Shown piece after piece: positions 36,979 to 46,093 of a stretch of DNA of 64,000 nt (the first letter of the stretch is position 1; each line of letters opens with the position of its first letter). The DNA is from Roseomonas sp. CECT 9278. Lineage in GTDB: Bacteria; Pseudomonadota; Alphaproteobacteria; Acetobacterales; Acetobacteraceae. The stretch spans positions 24,107 through 88,106 of the forward strand of contig NZ_CAKKLX010000020.1 in the NCBI RefSeq assembly GCF_918698155.1. The letters run 5' to 3'. A model generated the notes under the pieces. It worked only from the letters and a program-made list of their open reading frames with translations, had not been told where the DNA came from and ran no database searches. The position numbers were made by a program, and so were the translations under genes.

Positions 36979-37763
36979 TGCATGAACTCCGGTTCCTCGC
37001 GGGTCAGGATGCGCTTGACACTCTCGAGGTGCAGCCGCGCGCTCTCGCGGTCGCCCTCGCGCATCTGCGCGTAGGTGCGCGCCGCGAGCTCCGCCGGCAC
37101 GGGCTTCAGCGTGCGCCCGGTCGCCATCGCCAGGCGCTGCACCTCGGCCGCGCGCTCGAGGTAGTACAGGTCGTCCCAGGCCTCGGCGACCGACCCGCCG
37201 ACCACCATCACGCCATGGTTCTTCATGAAGACGATGTCGGCATCGCCGATGCTGGCGGCGATGCGGTCGCCCTCGGTCTCGTCGAGCGCCAGGCCGCCAT
37301 ACTCCTCGTCGACCAGCGTGCGGCCGTAGAATTTCAGCGCCGTCTGGCCCGCCCATACCAGCGGCGGTCCCTCCAGCATCGCGAGTGCCGTCGCATTCGG
37401 CATGTGCGTGTGGAAGGCCGCCTTGGCGCGCGGCTTGTTCAGGTGCAGGCGCGCATGGATGTAGAACGCGGTGGCTTCCGGCACGCCATCGCCGGCGATC
37501 ACGTTGCCGTGGAAGTCGCAGACCAGCAGGCGCGACGCCGTGATCTCGCTGAACCCCCAGCCATAGGGGTTGACCAGGAACAGGTCGTCGCGCCCCGGCA
37601 CCACGAAGGACAGGTGGTTGCAGATGCCCTCGTGCATCCCGAGCCGCGCCGCCATGCGGAAGCACGCGGCAAGGTCGACGCGCGCCTGGCGCACGGCGTC
37701 GGCGTCGAGCTCGGCGTTGCGCAGGATGGCAGGCGCGGCGGGCGCGCCGAGGGCATGGGCCAT
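36975..37763 (-). CDS. Class II aldolase/adducin family protein
   Basis: A zinc-dependent aldolase-type protein of 262 residues. Zn ligands are visible: HTHMPNATAL (about 118-127, two His) and NHGVMVVGGSVAEAW (about 182-196, third His). GMHEGICNHLSFVVPGRDDLFLVNPYGWGFSEITAS (about 43-77) binds substrate phosphate in characterised relatives. The reaction cannot be specified; L-fuculose- or ribulose-phosphate enzymes and adducin-like decarboxylases share the fold. It heads a minus-strand operon with the PagL-like and EamA genes. Confidence 0.88.
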   Translation of the reverse strand: MAHALGAPAAPAILRNAELDADAVRQARVDLAACFRMAARLGMHEGICNHLSFVVPGRDDLFLVNPYGWGFSEITASRLLVCDFHGNVIAGDGVPEATAFYIHARLHLNKPRAKAAFHTHMPNATALAMLEGPPLVWAGQTALKFYGRTLVDEEYGGLALDETEGDRIAASIGDADIVFMKNHGVMVVGGSVAEAWDDLYYLERAAEVQRLAMATGRTLKPVPAELAARTYAQMREGDRESARLHLESVKRILTREEPEFMH

Positions 37764-37883
37764 GGGTGGGGTCTCCGCGGATCGGCTGCAACGTCGCGCA
37801 TGGGCGCGCACAGGGCAATCCGTCCCGTTGCACCGCCCCGGGGGAGCCTGTATCGCAGCCGTGCCGGCGTGGAGGCAGCGGGC

Positions 37884-38984
37884 ATGTTCGAGACCAACCC
37901 CTATCGCGACCGGCCGGACCATGCGTTCTGGCGCCAGGGCGTCGCGGCACCCGGCGATGGCGGGGTCGATCCGGTCACCGCCCTGCCCTTCCGCATCGCG
38001 CCGGGCGACCGCGTCGCCACCGCCGGCAGCTGCTTCGCGCAGCACCTCGCGCGCAGCCTGGCGGGCCTGGGCATTCCACCGCTGGTCACGGAACGCTTCG
38101 CGCCCGCCGCCGGCCTGCGCGACGAAGGCTTCGGCATCTTCCCCGCGCGCTTCGGCAACATCTACACGACCACGCAGCTGCTCCAGCTGTTCGAACGCGC
38201 CTATGGCCTGCGCCGGCCCCGCCTGCGCGCCTGGGAAGTGCCGGGCGGCGGGCTGGTCGACCCGTGCCGCCCGCGCGTGCAGGCCGCCGGATTTCCGGAT
38301 CTCGATGCGCTCGATGCCGACCGCGCGCGCCACCTGGCGGCCGTGCGCCGCATGTTCGAGACCTGCGACGTCTTCGTCTTCACGCTGGGCCTCACGGAAG
38401 GCTGGGTCGCGGCGGAGGACGGCACGGCGGTGCCGCTGCATCCGGGCGTGCTCGGCATCGCCACGCCGCCCGGCGCCTGGCGCTTCGACAATGCCGGCTT
38501 CGTCGCCTGCCATGCCGCGCTGGCGGCCTTCGCCGCCGGCTTGCGCAGTGTGAATCCGCATGTGCGGATCATGCTGACCGTCTCCCCCGTGCCGATGGTC
38601 GCGACCTTCGAGGACCGCCATGTCCTCGTCTCGACCACCGCGAGCAAGGCGATCCTGCGCGCCGTCGCCGACCAGGCCTGCCGCGACGATCCGGGCATCG
38701 CCTATTTCCCGTCCTACGAGGTCATCACCGGCCCGCAGGCCGGCGGGCGCTTCTTCGCGGAGAACCGTCGCGACGTGACCGCCGAGGGCGTCGCCGCCGT
38801 GATGGCGCTGTTCGCGCGCCACGCCATCAGCGGCGCGCCCGCACCCGCGCCCGCGCCCGCCGCGCCGGCACCGGCGGCGCCCGCCGCGCTGCCGGTCAGC
38901 GCCGAGGATGCCGCGGCCCATGCTGCGCTCGCGGCCGTGACCTGCGACGAGGACGCGATCGTCGTGGCCGGCGAGCACGGCTGA
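37884..38984 (+). CDS. GSCFA-domain protein
   Basis: A 366-residue member of the GSCFA family, named for the motif seen here in TAGSCFAQHLA (about 47-57). Other shared parts are GNIYTTTQLLQLF (about 91-103), FTLGLTEGW (about 171-179), TVSPVPM and FPSYEVITG. The family belongs to the SGNH/GDSL superfamily and is thought to act on polysaccharides or glycans. The C-terminus has an Ala-Pro repeat tail (about 315-335), likely a linker. GGAGG precedes ATG 37884. Its stop overlaps the WcbI-like start as TGATG. Confidence 0.9.
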   Translation: MFETNPYRDRPDHAFWRQGVAAPGDGGVDPVTALPFRIAPGDRVATAGSCFAQHLARSLAGLGIPPLVTERFAPAAGLRDEGFGIFPARFGNIYTTTQLLQLFERAYGLRRPRLRAWEVPGGGLVDPCRPRVQAAGFPDLDALDADRARHLAAVRRMFETCDVFVFTLGLTEGWVAAEDGTAVPLHPGVLGIATPPGAWRFDNAGFVACHAALAAFAAGLRSVNPHVRIMLTVSPVPMVATFEDRHVLVSTTASKAILRAVADQACRDDPGIAYFPSYEVITGPQAGGRFFAENRRDVTAEGVAAVMALFARHAISGAPAPAPAPAAPAPAAPAALPVSAEDAAAHAALAAVTCDEDAIVVAGEHG

Positions 38985-39883
38985 TGCGGATCGTCGTGCT
39001 GGGCAATTGCCAGGCGCATGGCGTCGCACACGGCCTGGCGCACCTGCTGCCGGAGGCGCGCATCGATGTCGCGCAGCTCGATGGCAGCCCGCGATCGCCC
39101 AGGGCCACGGCCGCGGCGACGCTGGTCGAGGGCTGCGACGCGGTCTTCACGCAGCCCTACGCCGCGGCGTGGGGAAAGCTGGCGACGGAGGCGCTGGCCG
39201 CGCCCGGCCGGCGCGTGGCGCGGATCCCGCGCATCCTGTTCCGCGGCTACCAGCCGGATCTCGCCTACCTGCTGCACGACAATCGCCCGCTGCCCTCGCC
39301 GGTCGGCGACTATCATTCGTCGATCATCGCCGCGTCCTTCTCGCTGGGCCTGCCCGAGGCCGAGGTGCCGACGCTGTTCAACCGGCTGGTCTATGCGCGG
39401 CTCGGCCACCTCGATGCCTTCGGCAAGGCGCGCACGCTGCTGATGGACCAGTTGGCCCCGTTCGGGCCGCGCTTCGCGGCGCTGTTCGAAGCCTGGCACG
39501 CCCGCGGGCCCTTCATGCACACGACCAACCATCCGCGCGTCTTCGTGCTGGCCGATGTCGCGCGCGCCGCGGCGATCGACGCGGGGCTGCTGCCGGAGGA
39601 TGCGCCGCCGGTGACGCCGGCCTACGACCACCTGGCGAATAACACGATCTGGCCGGTCTATCCCGAGCTTGCCGGCGCGCTCGGCGTGCCGGGCGGGATG
39701 GTGTTCAAGCGTGCGGCGACGCGCGATGCAGGCCCCGCCGGATCGCTGCATCTGGGCCTCGCGGCGTTCATCCGCGAGAGCTACGCACGCTACGCCAGGC
39801 TGCCGGAGCCGGCCTTCCGCACCGACGCCGTCGGCGAGGCGCGCGGCACGCTTGCCGGCTTCCTCGGGCTTGGCGCAGGCTGA
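38984..39883 (+). CDS. WcbI-like polysaccharide biosynthesis protein
   Basis: The 299-residue protein begins MRIVVLGNCQAHGVAHGL, with the GNCQ motif of WcbI-type enzymes. YHSSIIAASFSLG (about 107-119) and FMHTTNHPRVFVLADVA (about 177-193) follow. WcbI from Burkholderia capsule clusters binds coenzyme A and probably transfers acetyl groups to capsular sugar. It is coupled to the GSCFA gene by TGATG. No glycosyltransferase genes surround it, so the acceptor is unknown. Confidence 0.82.
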   Translation: MRIVVLGNCQAHGVAHGLAHLLPEARIDVAQLDGSPRSPRATAAATLVEGCDAVFTQPYAAAWGKLATEALAAPGRRVARIPRILFRGYQPDLAYLLHDNRPLPSPVGDYHSSIIAASFSLGLPEAEVPTLFNRLVYARLGHLDAFGKARTLLMDQLAPFGPRFAALFEAWHARGPFMHTTNHPRVFVLADVARAAAIDAGLLPEDAPPVTPAYDHLANNTIWPVYPELAGALGVPGGMVFKRAATRDAGPAGSLHLGLAAFIRESYARYARLPEPAFRTDAVGEARGTLAGFLGLGAG

Positions 39884-39930
39884 GGCGCAAGGCCGCGCCA
39901 CGGCGCGCGGATCTCCCCGGGGAGGCTGCC

Positions 39931-40692
39931 ATGCTGGTCCGTCGCGCATTGATCCTGGGCCTCGCCGCCCCGTGGCCGGTTCGCGCGCAGGGCGCGGCGC
40001 CGCTGCGCGTGCTGGGCACCGGCGCGGTCGCGGCCGCGACGCGCGACCTCGCGCCCGGCTTCACCGCATCCAGCGGGCGCGCCGTCGCCATCGCCACCGC
40101 CAATGCCGGCGTCGCGGCGCGGCGGCTGCGCGAGGGCGAGGCCGCCGACCTGATGCTCAACAGCGCCGGCCAGGTCGCGCGGCTCACCGCCGACGGGCTG
40201 CTCGACGCCAGCACGACCCGCGAACTGGGCCGCATGCTGATCGGCGTGGCGGTGCGGGAGGGCGCGCCGATGCCCGATATCTCCAGCGAGGCCGCGCTGC
40301 GCGCCGCGATCCTGGCCGCACCGATGATCGCGCATTCCGACCCCGCCACGGGCGCCACCGCCGGCACCCACGCCGCGCGGCTGATGGAACGCCTGGGCAT
40401 CGCCGGTGAGATGCGCGCGCGCACCCTGGTCTTCCCCGGTGGCGGCGCGGCGGTTCAGTCGGTGGCCGAGGGCCGCGCCGCGCTGGCGCTGACGCAGGTC
40501 AGCGAGATCATCGCGGTGCCCGGCGCGCGCCTGGTCGGCCCGCTGCCCGACAGCGTGCAGCTGGTGACGCCCTATCTCGGTGCCGTCACCGCCCGCGCGG
40601 CGGATCGCGATGGCGCCCTCGGCCTGCTCGCGTGGCTGACCGGGGCCGAAGGCCAGGCGCGCTTCCGCGCGGCGGGCTTCGCGGTGGGCTGA
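39931..40692 (+). CDS. ModA-like periplasmic substrate-binding protein
   Basis: The 253-residue exported protein has a short signal (MLVRRALILGLAAPWPVRAQ) and a type II periplasmic binding fold: LRVLGTGAVAAATRDLAPGF (about 25-44), EAADLMLNSAGQVARL (about 70-85), SDPATGATAGTHAARLMERLGI (about 131-152) and ALTQVSEIIAVPG. The order resembles molybdate-binding ModA-type proteins, but the oxyanion-binding residues cannot be confirmed. There are no permease or ATPase genes beside it. GGGGAGG precedes ATG 39931. Confidence 0.8.
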   Translation: MLVRRALILGLAAPWPVRAQGAAPLRVLGTGAVAAATRDLAPGFTASSGRAVAIATANAGVAARRLREGEAADLMLNSAGQVARLTADGLLDASTTRELGRMLIGVAVREGAPMPDISSEAALRAAILAAPMIAHSDPATGATAGTHAARLMERLGIAGEMRARTLVFPGGGAAVQSVAEGRAALALTQVSEIIAVPGARLVGPLPDSVQLVTPYLGAVTARAADRDGALGLLAWLTGAEGQARFRAAGFAVG

Positions 40693-40761
40693 CCCCCCCT
40701 GGTCGCCGGCGCTGCCCATGCCATGATGCCGGCCAAGAAGCATCATCCGGAGGAAGCCACC

Positions 40762-41982
40762 ATGAACCGCAGGCACCTGCTCGGCGCGGCCGCCGCATTG
40801 CCGCTCATTGCCATCCGCCCGAGCGAGGGCCGCGCGCAATCCGCCATCTCGGACGGCGTGGTGAAGATCGGCGTGCTGGACGACATGTCGGGCGTCTTCG
40901 CCGACCAGCAGGGCATGGGGGATGTGGTCTCCGCGCGCCTCGCCATCGAGGATTTCGGCGGCCGGGTGAACGGCATGCCGATCGAACTGGTGCATGGCGA
41001 CCTGCAGAACCGCGCCGATGTGGGCCTGGCGATCGCGCGGCGCTGGTACGACCAGGAGCGCGTCGACGCCATCTTCGGCCTGGGCAATTCCGCGGTCGCG
41101 CTGGCGGTGCAGAACCTGGCGCGGGAGAAGCAGAAGATCGACGTGGTGATCGCCGCGGGCACCACTGACCTGACCGGGCCGGGCTGCTCGCCCTATGGCG
41201 TGCACTGGACCTACGACAACTACGCGCTGTCGCGCGGCACGGTCGGGGCGGTCATGGCCGGCGGCGGGCGGCGCTGGTACTTCATCACCTCGGACTACGC
41301 CTTCGGCCATTCGCTGGAAGCCAATGCCACCGCCGCGCTGCGCGGGCTGGGCGGCACCGTGGTGGGCAGTTCGCGCGCGCCGCTGGGCGAGACGGATTAT
41401 TCCTCCCACCTGGTGCGCGCCGCGGGGTCGGGTGCCAACGTGGTCGGCATCGCCGCGGCAGGCACCGACTTCATCAACATCGTGAAGCAGATGGGCGAAT
41501 TCGGCCTGGCGCGGCGCGGCATCCAGCCGGCGGCATTGTTGTGCCTGCTGACCAACGTCAAGGCGATCGGCCTGGAGACCGCGCAGGGCATGGTCTTCAT
41601 CGAGGCCTACTACTGGGACCAGACCGACGCCACGCGGGCCTATGCCGCGCGCTTCGCCCGCATCCATGGCCGCCCGCCCACCATGTTCCAGGCCAGCATG
41701 TGGGGTGCCGTGACGCACTACCTGAAGGCGATCCAGGCCGCCGGCACCGATGCCGCCGCGCCGGTCATGGCGAAGATGCGCGAGACGCCGATCAACGACT
41801 TCATGACCACCAACGGCAGCCTTCGCATCGATGGCCGCGTCATCCGCGACATGTACCTGATGAAGGCGAAGCAGCCCTCGCAGGCGCGCGGCGAATGGGA
41901 CCTGCTGGAGGTGGCGCAGACCATCCCCGGGCAGGACGCCTTCCGCCCGCTGGCGGAAGGTGGCTGCCCGCTGGTGCGGTAG
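40762..41982 (+). CDS. Branched-chain amino-acid-type ABC transporter substrate-binding protein
   Basis: A 406-residue periplasmic binding protein of the LivK/type I fold. Its signal (MNRRHLLGAAAALPLIAIRPSEGRAQ) has a twin-Arg-like start but only a weak Tat motif. KIGVLDDMSGVFADQQGMGDVVSARLAIEDFGG (about 36-68) is typical. Many such stand-alone proteins in this bacterial group bind aromatic or other organic acids. GGAGGAAG precedes ATG 40762. No livHMGF genes accompany it; it ends at a long inverted repeat. Confidence 0.9.
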   Translation: MNRRHLLGAAAALPLIAIRPSEGRAQSAISDGVVKIGVLDDMSGVFADQQGMGDVVSARLAIEDFGGRVNGMPIELVHGDLQNRADVGLAIARRWYDQERVDAIFGLGNSAVALAVQNLAREKQKIDVVIAAGTTDLTGPGCSPYGVHWTYDNYALSRGTVGAVMAGGGRRWYFITSDYAFGHSLEANATAALRGLGGTVVGSSRAPLGETDYSSHLVRAAGSGANVVGIAAAGTDFINIVKQMGEFGLARRGIQPAALLCLLTNVKAIGLETAQGMVFIEAYYWDQTDATRAYAARFARIHGRPPTMFQASMWGAVTHYLKAIQAAGTDAAAPVMAKMRETPINDFMTTNGSLRIDGRVIRDMYLMKAKQPSQARGEWDLLEVAQTIPGQDAFRPLAEGGCPLVR

Positions 41983-41997
41983 CCTCGTTCGCGCGCG

Positions 41998-42073
41998 CGG
42001 CACCGGCGCGCAGCGCCACACGGCCACCCATCCACGGCACTGTCGTCGGGTGGCCGGGTGCGCGCCGGTGCCG
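41998..42073. terminator. Long two-tier inverted repeat, possible bidirectional terminator
   Basis: A 15-base arm starting CGGCACCGG (41998-42012) is perfectly complementary to 42059-42073. Inside it CGGCCACCC (42021-42029) pairs with GGGTGGCCG (42048-42056). It sits between two converging genes. No T run follows on either strand, so termination is inferred from position. Confidence 0.5.
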
Positions 42074-42084
42074 ACGCCGAAGGC

Positions 42085-43941
42085 TCAGCGCAGCGGCGGC
42101 GGGCGCGTGGCCGGCAGCTCCGCCGGCGGCGGCCCCCGCAGCATGGCGGCGATGCCCTCCAGCCCGGTGCCGCCGCCGGTCACCAGGGTCTGCGGCACCA
42201 GCCGCGGCGCCAGCTGGATGAGCTCCGGCTTCTCGCGCAGCGTCGCCAGGATCTGCTGCAGCGCCTGCAGCAACAGGGCGTTGGACGGGCCCAGCACATT
42301 CGCCTGCGCCTCCTGCCCGCGCGCCAGGGCCTCGAGGTAGCGGCGCTCGGCCTCGCCGAGGTTCTGGCGTTCCGCCATGGTGCGTTCGGAGACCTGCACG
42401 GCGATCTGCGCGCGCACGAGTTCGCGCTGCTGGTCGGCGGTGGCGCGCGCCTGTTCCGTCTTGACGCGTTCCTCCTGCGCGATGGTTTCCTGCTGGTAGG
42501 CCTGGCGCAGCTGCTGGGCCAGCTGTTCGCGCCGGCGCGCGACCAGCAGTTCCGGCGGGATGACGCTCTCGCCGAAGCGCAGCTGGTTCACCTCCAGGCC
42601 GGCCTTCAGCGCCTCCTCGCGCACCAGGCGCTCGATCGTGGTCTCGATGGCGTCGCGCTGGTCCACCAGGTCCAGCACGCGGGTCGCGCGGCGCTGGCCA
42701 CCGACCACGATCTCCGAGCCCACCACGTTGCGCACCACCGACCGGATCATCGGCGTGACGACGCGGTCCTCGATCTCGCCAAGGCCGCCCACGGACGCCA
42801 CGACGAAGGGCGCATTCGCCGGCGTGACCTGCACCAGCACCCGCAATTCCTGCGGCACGTCCCAGCCCTCGACACGCACCATCACGGCGCGGTCGGCGGC
42901 CTCGCGCGGGACAGGCACATTCTGCGTGGTGCCGCTCTGCTGGATCTCGCCGCGCTGGTCGACCGTGAGGTTGATGCGCCGTTCGTCGTAGCCGCCGCGG
43001 TATTCCCAGGTCTGCAGGCGCACATCGACCAGCGTGACCGCGTAGGCGTCGCGGTTCATGTAGTAGGCGCCGGGGAACAGCGGGTCGCGCCACACGCCGC
43101 GGCAGCCGTTGGGCACCAGCGCGACGGTCAGCGCCTCGGCCTGGGCGGGGGCGCGTTCCTCGCGGCAGTCGCGGCCGCGTTCGGTCACGTTGGACTTCAC
43201 CACGCCGACATGGCCGGCCGGCACCTCGATGACCGAGGTGATCTCGGTCTGCGGGCGGTCGTGGCGCGCGGTACGCAGCCCGGCGCGGTCGTAGGTCACG
43301 GTGCGGTCGGGCAGGCGCACCTCGACACGGTACAGGTACAGGTTGAGCGGGTAGCGGCCGGGCTTCAGGATCGTGGTCTGTGCGCCGCGCTGGCCGCGCG
43401 GGCCGGCGCCGGCGCGCTCCTCACCCAGGAAGAAGGTGGCGTCGAGCATTCGCGCGGCCTCGGCCTCGGTCCAGCTGTCGGCCATCACCTGGTCGGTCGG
43501 CATGGGCGCGCCGTCGGCGGCCTGGATGCGGCCATAGGTGCCGTTCGGAATCTCGACCATCGGCAGGAAGTCGATGTCGTGGGTCAGGCGGATCAGCGGG
43601 CGAAAGGACACGCCGGGCGGCAGCACCTGCGCCTGGAAGCCATTTTCGCCCCCCGTCGCGATGACGCGGCCGGCCGGCATCGACCGGCCGCCGTAGATCT
43701 TGCGCAGGTGGCCCACTTCGTCGGCGCCGACCTGCACGATGGAGGCCCAGGCGAACAGGCAGACCACGCCCGCGCCGGCCAGCGCGCCGCTGGTCACCAG
43801 CGTGCTGCGCGCGGTGATGGAGCCCTCCGGTCCCGGCAGCGCGGGCGGGCTGCCGCGGCGCTGCATCCAGATGCGCAGCGGCACCGCGGCCGCGAGCAGC
43901 AGGGCCGCGGCGCCGGCAACGAGGAACAGGAAGGACAACAT
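42085..43941 (-). CDS. SPFH/Band 7 domain membrane protein
   Basis: A 618-residue protein with two N-terminal membrane helices (about 5-25 and 48-68). An SPFH (stomatin/prohibitin/flotillin) region spans roughly 60-440, and a coiled-coil of Glu/Gln/Arg-rich helix (about 480-560) contains RREQLAQQLRQAYQQETIAQEE. The C-terminus is Pro-rich. Such proteins form large membrane-bound rings organising microdomains or proteases. VPNGCRGVWRDPLFPGAYYMN is typical of the insertion between the SPFH subdomains. No protease partner is adjacent. Confidence 0.87.
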   Translation of the reverse strand: MLSFLFLVAGAAALLLAAAVPLRIWMQRRGSPPALPGPEGSITARSTLVTSGALAGAGVVCLFAWASIVQVGADEVGHLRKIYGGRSMPAGRVIATGGENGFQAQVLPPGVSFRPLIRLTHDIDFLPMVEIPNGTYGRIQAADGAPMPTDQVMADSWTEAEAARMLDATFFLGEERAGAGPRGQRGAQTTILKPGRYPLNLYLYRVEVRLPDRTVTYDRAGLRTARHDRPQTEITSVIEVPAGHVGVVKSNVTERGRDCREERAPAQAEALTVALVPNGCRGVWRDPLFPGAYYMNRDAYAVTLVDVRLQTWEYRGGYDERRINLTVDQRGEIQQSGTTQNVPVPREAADRAVMVRVEGWDVPQELRVLVQVTPANAPFVVASVGGLGEIEDRVVTPMIRSVVRNVVGSEIVVGGQRRATRVLDLVDQRDAIETTIERLVREEALKAGLEVNQLRFGESVIPPELLVARRREQLAQQLRQAYQQETIAQEERVKTEQARATADQQRELVRAQIAVQVSERTMAERQNLGEAERRYLEALARGQEAQANVLGPSNALLLQALQQILATLREKPELIQLAPRLVPQTLVTGGGTGLEGIAAMLRGPPPAELPATRPPPLR

Positions 43942-43956
43942 CGCTTCGCCCCTGGG

Positions 43957-44028
43957 CTTAGAGCAGATCCCGATCAGATGGAATCATCTGATCGGGTAAA
44001 GATGCTTGCAAAAACAATGACCTAGAGG
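43957..44028. repeat. Short palindromic interspersed element
   Basis: A perfect 12-bp stem, CCCGATCAGATG (43969-43980) with CATCTGATCGGG (43985-43996), closes a GAAT loop. Flanks run from TTAGAGC to CCTAGAGG and include an A-rich GCAAAAACAATG tract unlike the surroundings. It looks like a mobile REP-type unit near the start of the SPFH gene. A comparable unit lies at 48231. Confidence 0.6.
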
Positions 44029-44114
44029 CGTTGTAGTGAGCCGTGGCGAACGGAAACGGCTCCAGGTCGGGCCGGAGGATACGGGACCCGGCCGGTCCCC
44101 GCGATCCCCCCAGG

Positions 44115-44810
44115 TCACACCGGAAGCCGGTTCGACCGGCGCAGCGCATTCGCCGCGTCATGGGCCGCGCGGACCGGCACGGGCAGCCGCCGCCCGTCGC
44201 AGGCATCGCGCACGATCGCGACCGCCGTGTCCAGCGACACGCGATGCCCCACCGAGACGAAGACCGGCCGCGCGCCGCGGCGCGTGCGCAGCGCCATCCC
44301 GATGGCTGCGCCCTTCCACAGGATGGGCGCGGCGTCCCCCGCCGCGGCCCCGGGGTCGGCCTGCCCGACCAGCAGCGACTTCGCGACGCCGATGGTGGGC
44401 ACGTCCAGCACCAGCCCCAGGTGGCAGGCGAGCCCCAGCCCGCGCGGATGCGCCAGCCCCTGCCCATCCACCATCAGCAGGTCCGGCCTGGGGTCGAGCC
44501 GCGCCCATGCCGCCACCAGCGCGGGCACCTCGCGGAAGCCGAGATAGCCCGGCACATAGGGGAAGTCCGCGATGCGGCTTTCGCCGGACCGGGCGATCAC
44601 GCCCCGCGCCGCATCCAGCGCGACGATGGCGGCATGGACGCGCCGGTGGGGATCGAAGCGCGTATTCGACACGTCTGCGCCGCCGAGGCGCCACGGGGGC
44701 GCCGGCAGCGCATCGCGCGCCACGATGCGTGCGGCCATCTCCGACTGCGCGCCACGCGCTTCGGCGATGTCGCGCGGGTGCAGCCAGTGCGTCGGGATCT
44801 CCGGCCTCAT
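44115..44810 (-). CDS. nfi: Endonuclease V (deoxyinosine-specific)
   Basis: Nicks DNA one base 3' of deoxyinosine, starting repair of deaminated adenine. The 231 residues show the family landmarks: GGADVSN (about 43-49, catalytic Asp), FPYVPGYLGFREVPAL (about 83-98, Glu and strand-separating PYxP wedge), LLMVDGQGLAHPRGLGLACHLG (about 111-132, second Asp), and GVAKSLLVG (about 141-149). It stands alone, downstream of the outer-membrane barrel gene on the same strand with 20 bases between. Confidence 0.94.
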   Translation of the reverse strand: MRPEIPTHWLHPRDIAEARGAQSEMAARIVARDALPAPPWRLGGADVSNTRFDPHRRVHAAIVALDAARGVIARSGESRIADFPYVPGYLGFREVPALVAAWARLDPRPDLLMVDGQGLAHPRGLGLACHLGLVLDVPTIGVAKSLLVGQADPGAAAGDAAPILWKGAAIGMALRTRRGARPVFVSVGHRVSLDTAVAIVRDACDGRRLPVPVRAAHDAANALRRSNRLPV

Positions 44811-44830
44811 GGGCCGGAGCCTGCCACAGG

Positions 44831-46093
44831 TCAGAGCCCGCCGGTGTAGCGCAGCCGCGCCAGCACGGAATGCGACGTGCCGCGCCCGCCGGTCTCCTCA
44901 TCGGCGTAGCGCGCATACTGGTAGCCGACATCGAGGCTGAAGCCCGAGCCGAGTTCGCGCCCGATCGACCCTTCGAACCAGTTCTGCACCGGCACGGGAT
45001 CGAGGCTGCGCTTCTGGCGCAGCTGCTGCCACGCCACCGTGCCGCGCCAGCGGCCGATGCGGTGCTGGAGGCCGAGCGTGGTGAAGGTCAGCCGCTCGCT
45101 CACGGTGGTCTCGGCGGTGCCGGCGATCTCCTCGCCGGTGTCGGGGTCGGTCGAGAGGGTCTCGATCTCGGCGCGCGGGCGGCCGCCGGCGTTGCGGAAC
45201 TGCACGCCCTCGGCGAACAGCAGCGTGGACTGCCGGGCATTCCAGCGGTGTTCGTAGCGGATGCCCGCCGCATAGCCCCATTCGCGGGCGGTGCCGTCCG
45301 AGCCCGGCGCCATCGAGATGACCGCCAGGTGGTAGGAGAAGCCCGGCAGGACCGGGATCCGGTCGCCATCCAGCGCGATGGCGCCGTTGTTGAAGGTGCC
45401 GTTGTTGCCCGGCCCGCCCTGCGCGACGGTGTTGCGGTTGTAGCGTTCGTAGCGTTCGGAACAGCAGCGCCGCGGCGTCAGGTAGGTCCCGGTCAACAGG
45501 CTGCGGTCGAGCGTGAAGACCGCCGCCGAGACGTCGTGCTGGCCGAAGCGCGGGTCGTCCAGCCAGGTCCAGGTGCCGGCCGCGCCGACCGACTGGTCGA
45601 CCAGGTACACCTCATGCGCGCGAACGCTGGCGAGGATGCCGGGGAAATCGTGGTAGCCGCGGCCGAAGGGCGCCACCAGGATGCCGCCCTGCAGCGTCAG
45701 CGTCTCGTCCGGCTTCCATTGGGCGTAGAGCTGTTCGAAGAACAGCGCCTGGCGGCGGAAGCCGATGACGCCGTCCTGCGGGAAGCCGCCGGTGGAATCG
45801 CCTTCGCCGATGGGTTCGGTGGCGAGCACGCCCTGGATCGAGAACGTCTCGGTCAAGGACAGGCCCATCGCCACCTCGCCGAACAGGAAGACGCTCGCGC
45901 CACGGCGCGCCGGATCGGAGGCGCGGGTGGTGCCGACGCCGATCATGCTCATGTCGATCTCGGCGTTGAATTGAGGGAAGCGGACGGCCGTCTCCTGCGC
46001 CGCGGCCGGCAGCGCGAGGCCGAACAGCGCCGCCGCCAGGCCCAGGCCCGCCAAGCAGCGCGCGGCCATGTCCGGCCCGTCGGCCCAGCGCAT
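44831..46093 (-). CDS. Outer-membrane beta-barrel, putative metal-associated porin
   Basis: The 420-residue exported protein has a signal peptide ending ALPAAAQ (about residue 33). Many alternating amphipathic strands follow, ending in SVLARLRYTGGL. FPQFNAEIDMSMIGVG at the mature start and LTETFSIQGVLATEP resemble zinc/iron-regulated outer-membrane proteins found beside ZnuA genes. Two adjacent Cys occur in TPRRCCSERY (about 206-215). The ATG at 46093 shares its A with the ZnuA stop, so the two are co-translated. A role in passing metal across the outer membrane is inferred from this linkage alone. Confidence 0.72.
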   Translation of the reverse strand: MRWADGPDMAARCLAGLGLAAALFGLALPAAAQETAVRFPQFNAEIDMSMIGVGTTRASDPARRGASVFLFGEVAMGLSLTETFSIQGVLATEPIGEGDSTGGFPQDGVIGFRRQALFFEQLYAQWKPDETLTLQGGILVAPFGRGYHDFPGILASVRAHEVYLVDQSVGAAGTWTWLDDPRFGQHDVSAAVFTLDRSLLTGTYLTPRRCCSERYERYNRNTVAQGGPGNNGTFNNGAIALDGDRIPVLPGFSYHLAVISMAPGSDGTAREWGYAAGIRYEHRWNARQSTLLFAEGVQFRNAGGRPRAEIETLSTDPDTGEEIAGTAETTVSERLTFTTLGLQHRIGRWRGTVAWQQLRQKRSLDPVPVQNWFEGSIGRELGSGFSLDVGYQYARYADEETGGRGTSHSVLARLRYTGGL

